The notes beneath the pieces were generated by a model. That model was given only the letters and a program-made list of their open reading frames with translations, was not told the origin of the DNA and did no database searches. A stretch of 29,460 bases of DNA from positions 1 through 29,460 of IMG/VR virus record IMGVR_UViG_3300046747_000326; one strand, 5' to 3'. Position 1 is the first letter of the stretch; each line of letters opens with the position of its first letter. The translations under genes and the position numbers were made by a program. Source of the stretch: a virus. Positions 28,731-29,460 of the stretch are shown here, in pieces.

Positions 28731-29026
28731 GAACCATCCCCCAGCAGCGCCCGCACCGCCGCGCCAAGGTCGGCATCGTTCGGGTAGCGCTCGGCGAGCG
28801 CCGCAATGCGCGCGACGAATCGCGGGGCCGTGTCGGGCGCCGGCTCGTAGTCGATGGCGCTCTCGGCGTGGTGTAGACCTCGCCGCCGCCGCCGCGCCGT
28901 GCCGCCGCACTCGGTGCAGTCGCGCGTGAAGCCGTCGAGGCCGGTGCGTAGGCCGTTGACGCAGTGGCGACAGTTTTCGAAGAGCTCGGCGCGGGGGTCG
29001 AAGGCGCGTTCGTCGTGGATGGTCAT
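28727..29026 (-). CDS. Zinc-ribbon (DnaJ-type Cys4) protein
   Basis: This 99-residue protein has Cys19-x2-Cys22 and Cys37-x2-Cys40-Gly-Gly, a Cys4 cluster of the DnaJ or ribbon type. An Arg-rich segment (Arg-Arg-Arg-Arg-Arg-Gly near 45-50) and an acidic, alanine-rich helical C-terminal half follow. The Arg patch next to the ribbon suggests nucleic acid binding. Start ATG 29026 overlaps the winged-helix gene by 4 bases. It could be a small regulator or an anti-host factor; neither can be shown here. Confidence 0.62.
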   Translation of the reverse strand: MTIHDERAFDPRAELFENCRHCVNGLRTGLDGFTRDCTECGGTARRRRRGLHHAESAIDYEPAPDTAPRFVARIAALAERYPNDADLGAAVRALLGDGS

Positions 29027-29229
29027 GGCGCCACCCCCGGCAGGCAGTAGTCACCAGCACGCAGCCGCACGACGAGGCCGCGCTTGACCGCGCGCTGGAG
29101 CATCTGGTGCACGCCGTCGAGCCGCAGCCCGAGGCGTTGGGCGATGTCGTGGGGGCGGATGCTGTCGCCCTGGTGCGGCACCAGACGGAGGAGGCGTTGC
29201 ATCTTCTGGGTGAGGGGGCGGTGAGTCAT
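29023..29229 (-). CDS. Small winged-helix DNA-binding protein
   Basis: This is 68 residues from ATG 29229; the upstream in-frame start at 29316 lies inside the preceding gene and was rejected. The sequence is a compact winged-helix pattern: helix 1 (Lys-Met-Gln-Arg-Leu-Leu-Arg-Leu-Val), a turn with Asp-Ile-Ala-Gln-Arg-Leu-Gly-Leu (helix 2), then a recognition-type helix (Gly-Val-His-Gln-Met-Leu-Gln-Arg-Ala-Val-Lys-Arg-Gly-Leu-Val) and a short beta wing. This matches MarR/IclR-like small phage regulators in architecture. It is a candidate to bind the TTGCC palindromes described above, though there is no direct evidence. Confidence 0.62.
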   Translation of the reverse strand: MTHRPLTQKMQRLLRLVPHQGDSIRPHDIAQRLGLRLDGVHQMLQRAVKRGLVVRLRAGDYCLPGVAP

Positions 29230-29460
29230 GGGCGCACCTCGGCGCGCGCGGCCTTCTCGCGGCAGACGCAGATGTTTTCCCGAGTGAGCACGAGCTGAAC
29301 ACCGGGCTCGCCGCACGACTGAGCGCAGGCCGTGGTAAAGTCGCCGGGCGTACAGCCCATGCCCTTGCAGTTCAGCGCAAGGGCCAAGAGCAGGGCGATT
29401 CGCCGTGGAAACCTCGTGGACTTCGCATGTTTGGAATGGTTTGTTCCGAGGCGTTCTAAG
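29226..29460 (-). CDS. Cysteine-rich small secreted or lipoprotein, 5' end beyond window
   Basis: The minus-strand frame is open from the window edge to a TGA at 29226-29228, where it overlaps the ATG of the next gene by 4 bases. It reads Arg-Arg-Ile-Ala-Leu-Leu-Leu-Ala-Leu-Ala-Leu-Asn-Cys-Lys-Gly-Met-Gly-Cys-Thr-Pro, a signal-like hydrophobic core followed by cysteines. Then come Thr-Ala-Cys-Ala-Gln-Ser-Cys-Gly-Glu-Pro and Ile-Cys-Val-Cys-Arg. No convincing ATG with a ribosome site is visible inside the window, so the start is probably upstream, or at a rare codon. The frame is coupled to the downstream gene, which supports its being translated. The function is unknown; exported Cys-rich phage proteins can affect the host envelope. 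Confidence 0.5.
   Translation of the reverse strand, partial: LERLGTNHSKHAKSTRFPRRIALLLALALNCKGMGCTPGDFTTACAQSCGEPGVQLVLTRENICVCREKAARAEVRP

Noticed and set aside
1-29460. CRISPR array, transposon or insertion sequence
   Set aside because: No spaced short repeats, terminal inverted repeats or transposase-like frames were seen by eye.

Overview
The window is a stretch of a high-GC tailed-phage or prophage genome with a short-tailed (podovirus-like) virion plan. Nearly every gene lies on the minus strand, so the window reads functionally from right (29460) to left (1). Genes are packed head to tail, many with 4-base ATGA or 1-base TGATG overlaps, which implies translational coupling. No integrase, repressor, DNA polymerase, primase, RNA polymerase or tRNA is visible, so lysogeny and polymerase content cannot be judged here. 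The host is not identifiable from the sequence. High GC and a cysteine-rich lipoprotein cargo gene would suit a soil or myxobacteria-like host, but that is only a guess.

Right part (about 29460 to 24420), early and replication genes: a cysteine-rich secreted or lipoprotein fragment at the edge, a small winged-helix protein, a zinc-ribbon protein, a replication-initiator-like protein and a DnaC-like AAA+ helicase loader. A RusA-like Holliday junction resolvase and a run of small unknown proteins follow, several with Cys/His clusters. The loader without its own polymerase suggests that the phage recruits the host DnaB replisome.

Middle (24410 to 20327), packaging and accessory genes: a small gene of unknown role, a 130-base structured gap, the large terminase, then a convergent plus-strand gene for a small cysteine-rich lipoprotein (a moron-type cargo gene), and six small unknown genes. 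Two tandem TTGCC-N5-GGCAA palindromes, 21 bp apart, sit in the divergent promoter region of the lipoprotein. A third copy lies upstream of a small gene near 24.97 kb, so one regulator may govern both places.

Left part (20263 to 1), virion and lysis genes in assembly order: portal, scaffold, major capsid protein with an unusual hydrophobic N-terminus, and five small structural proteins that include a tandem paralogous set. Then come the head-tail adaptor, a small structural protein, a 1075-residue propeller-like tail hub/nozzle protein, three large internal (ejection-type) virion proteins, tail-tip or appendage proteins, a coiled-coil protein, a holin candidate, and a peptidoglycan hydrolase cut by the window edge. 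A perfect 9-bp hairpin separates the capsid block from the tail block, and another hairpin overlaps the ribosome binding site of the capsid gene.
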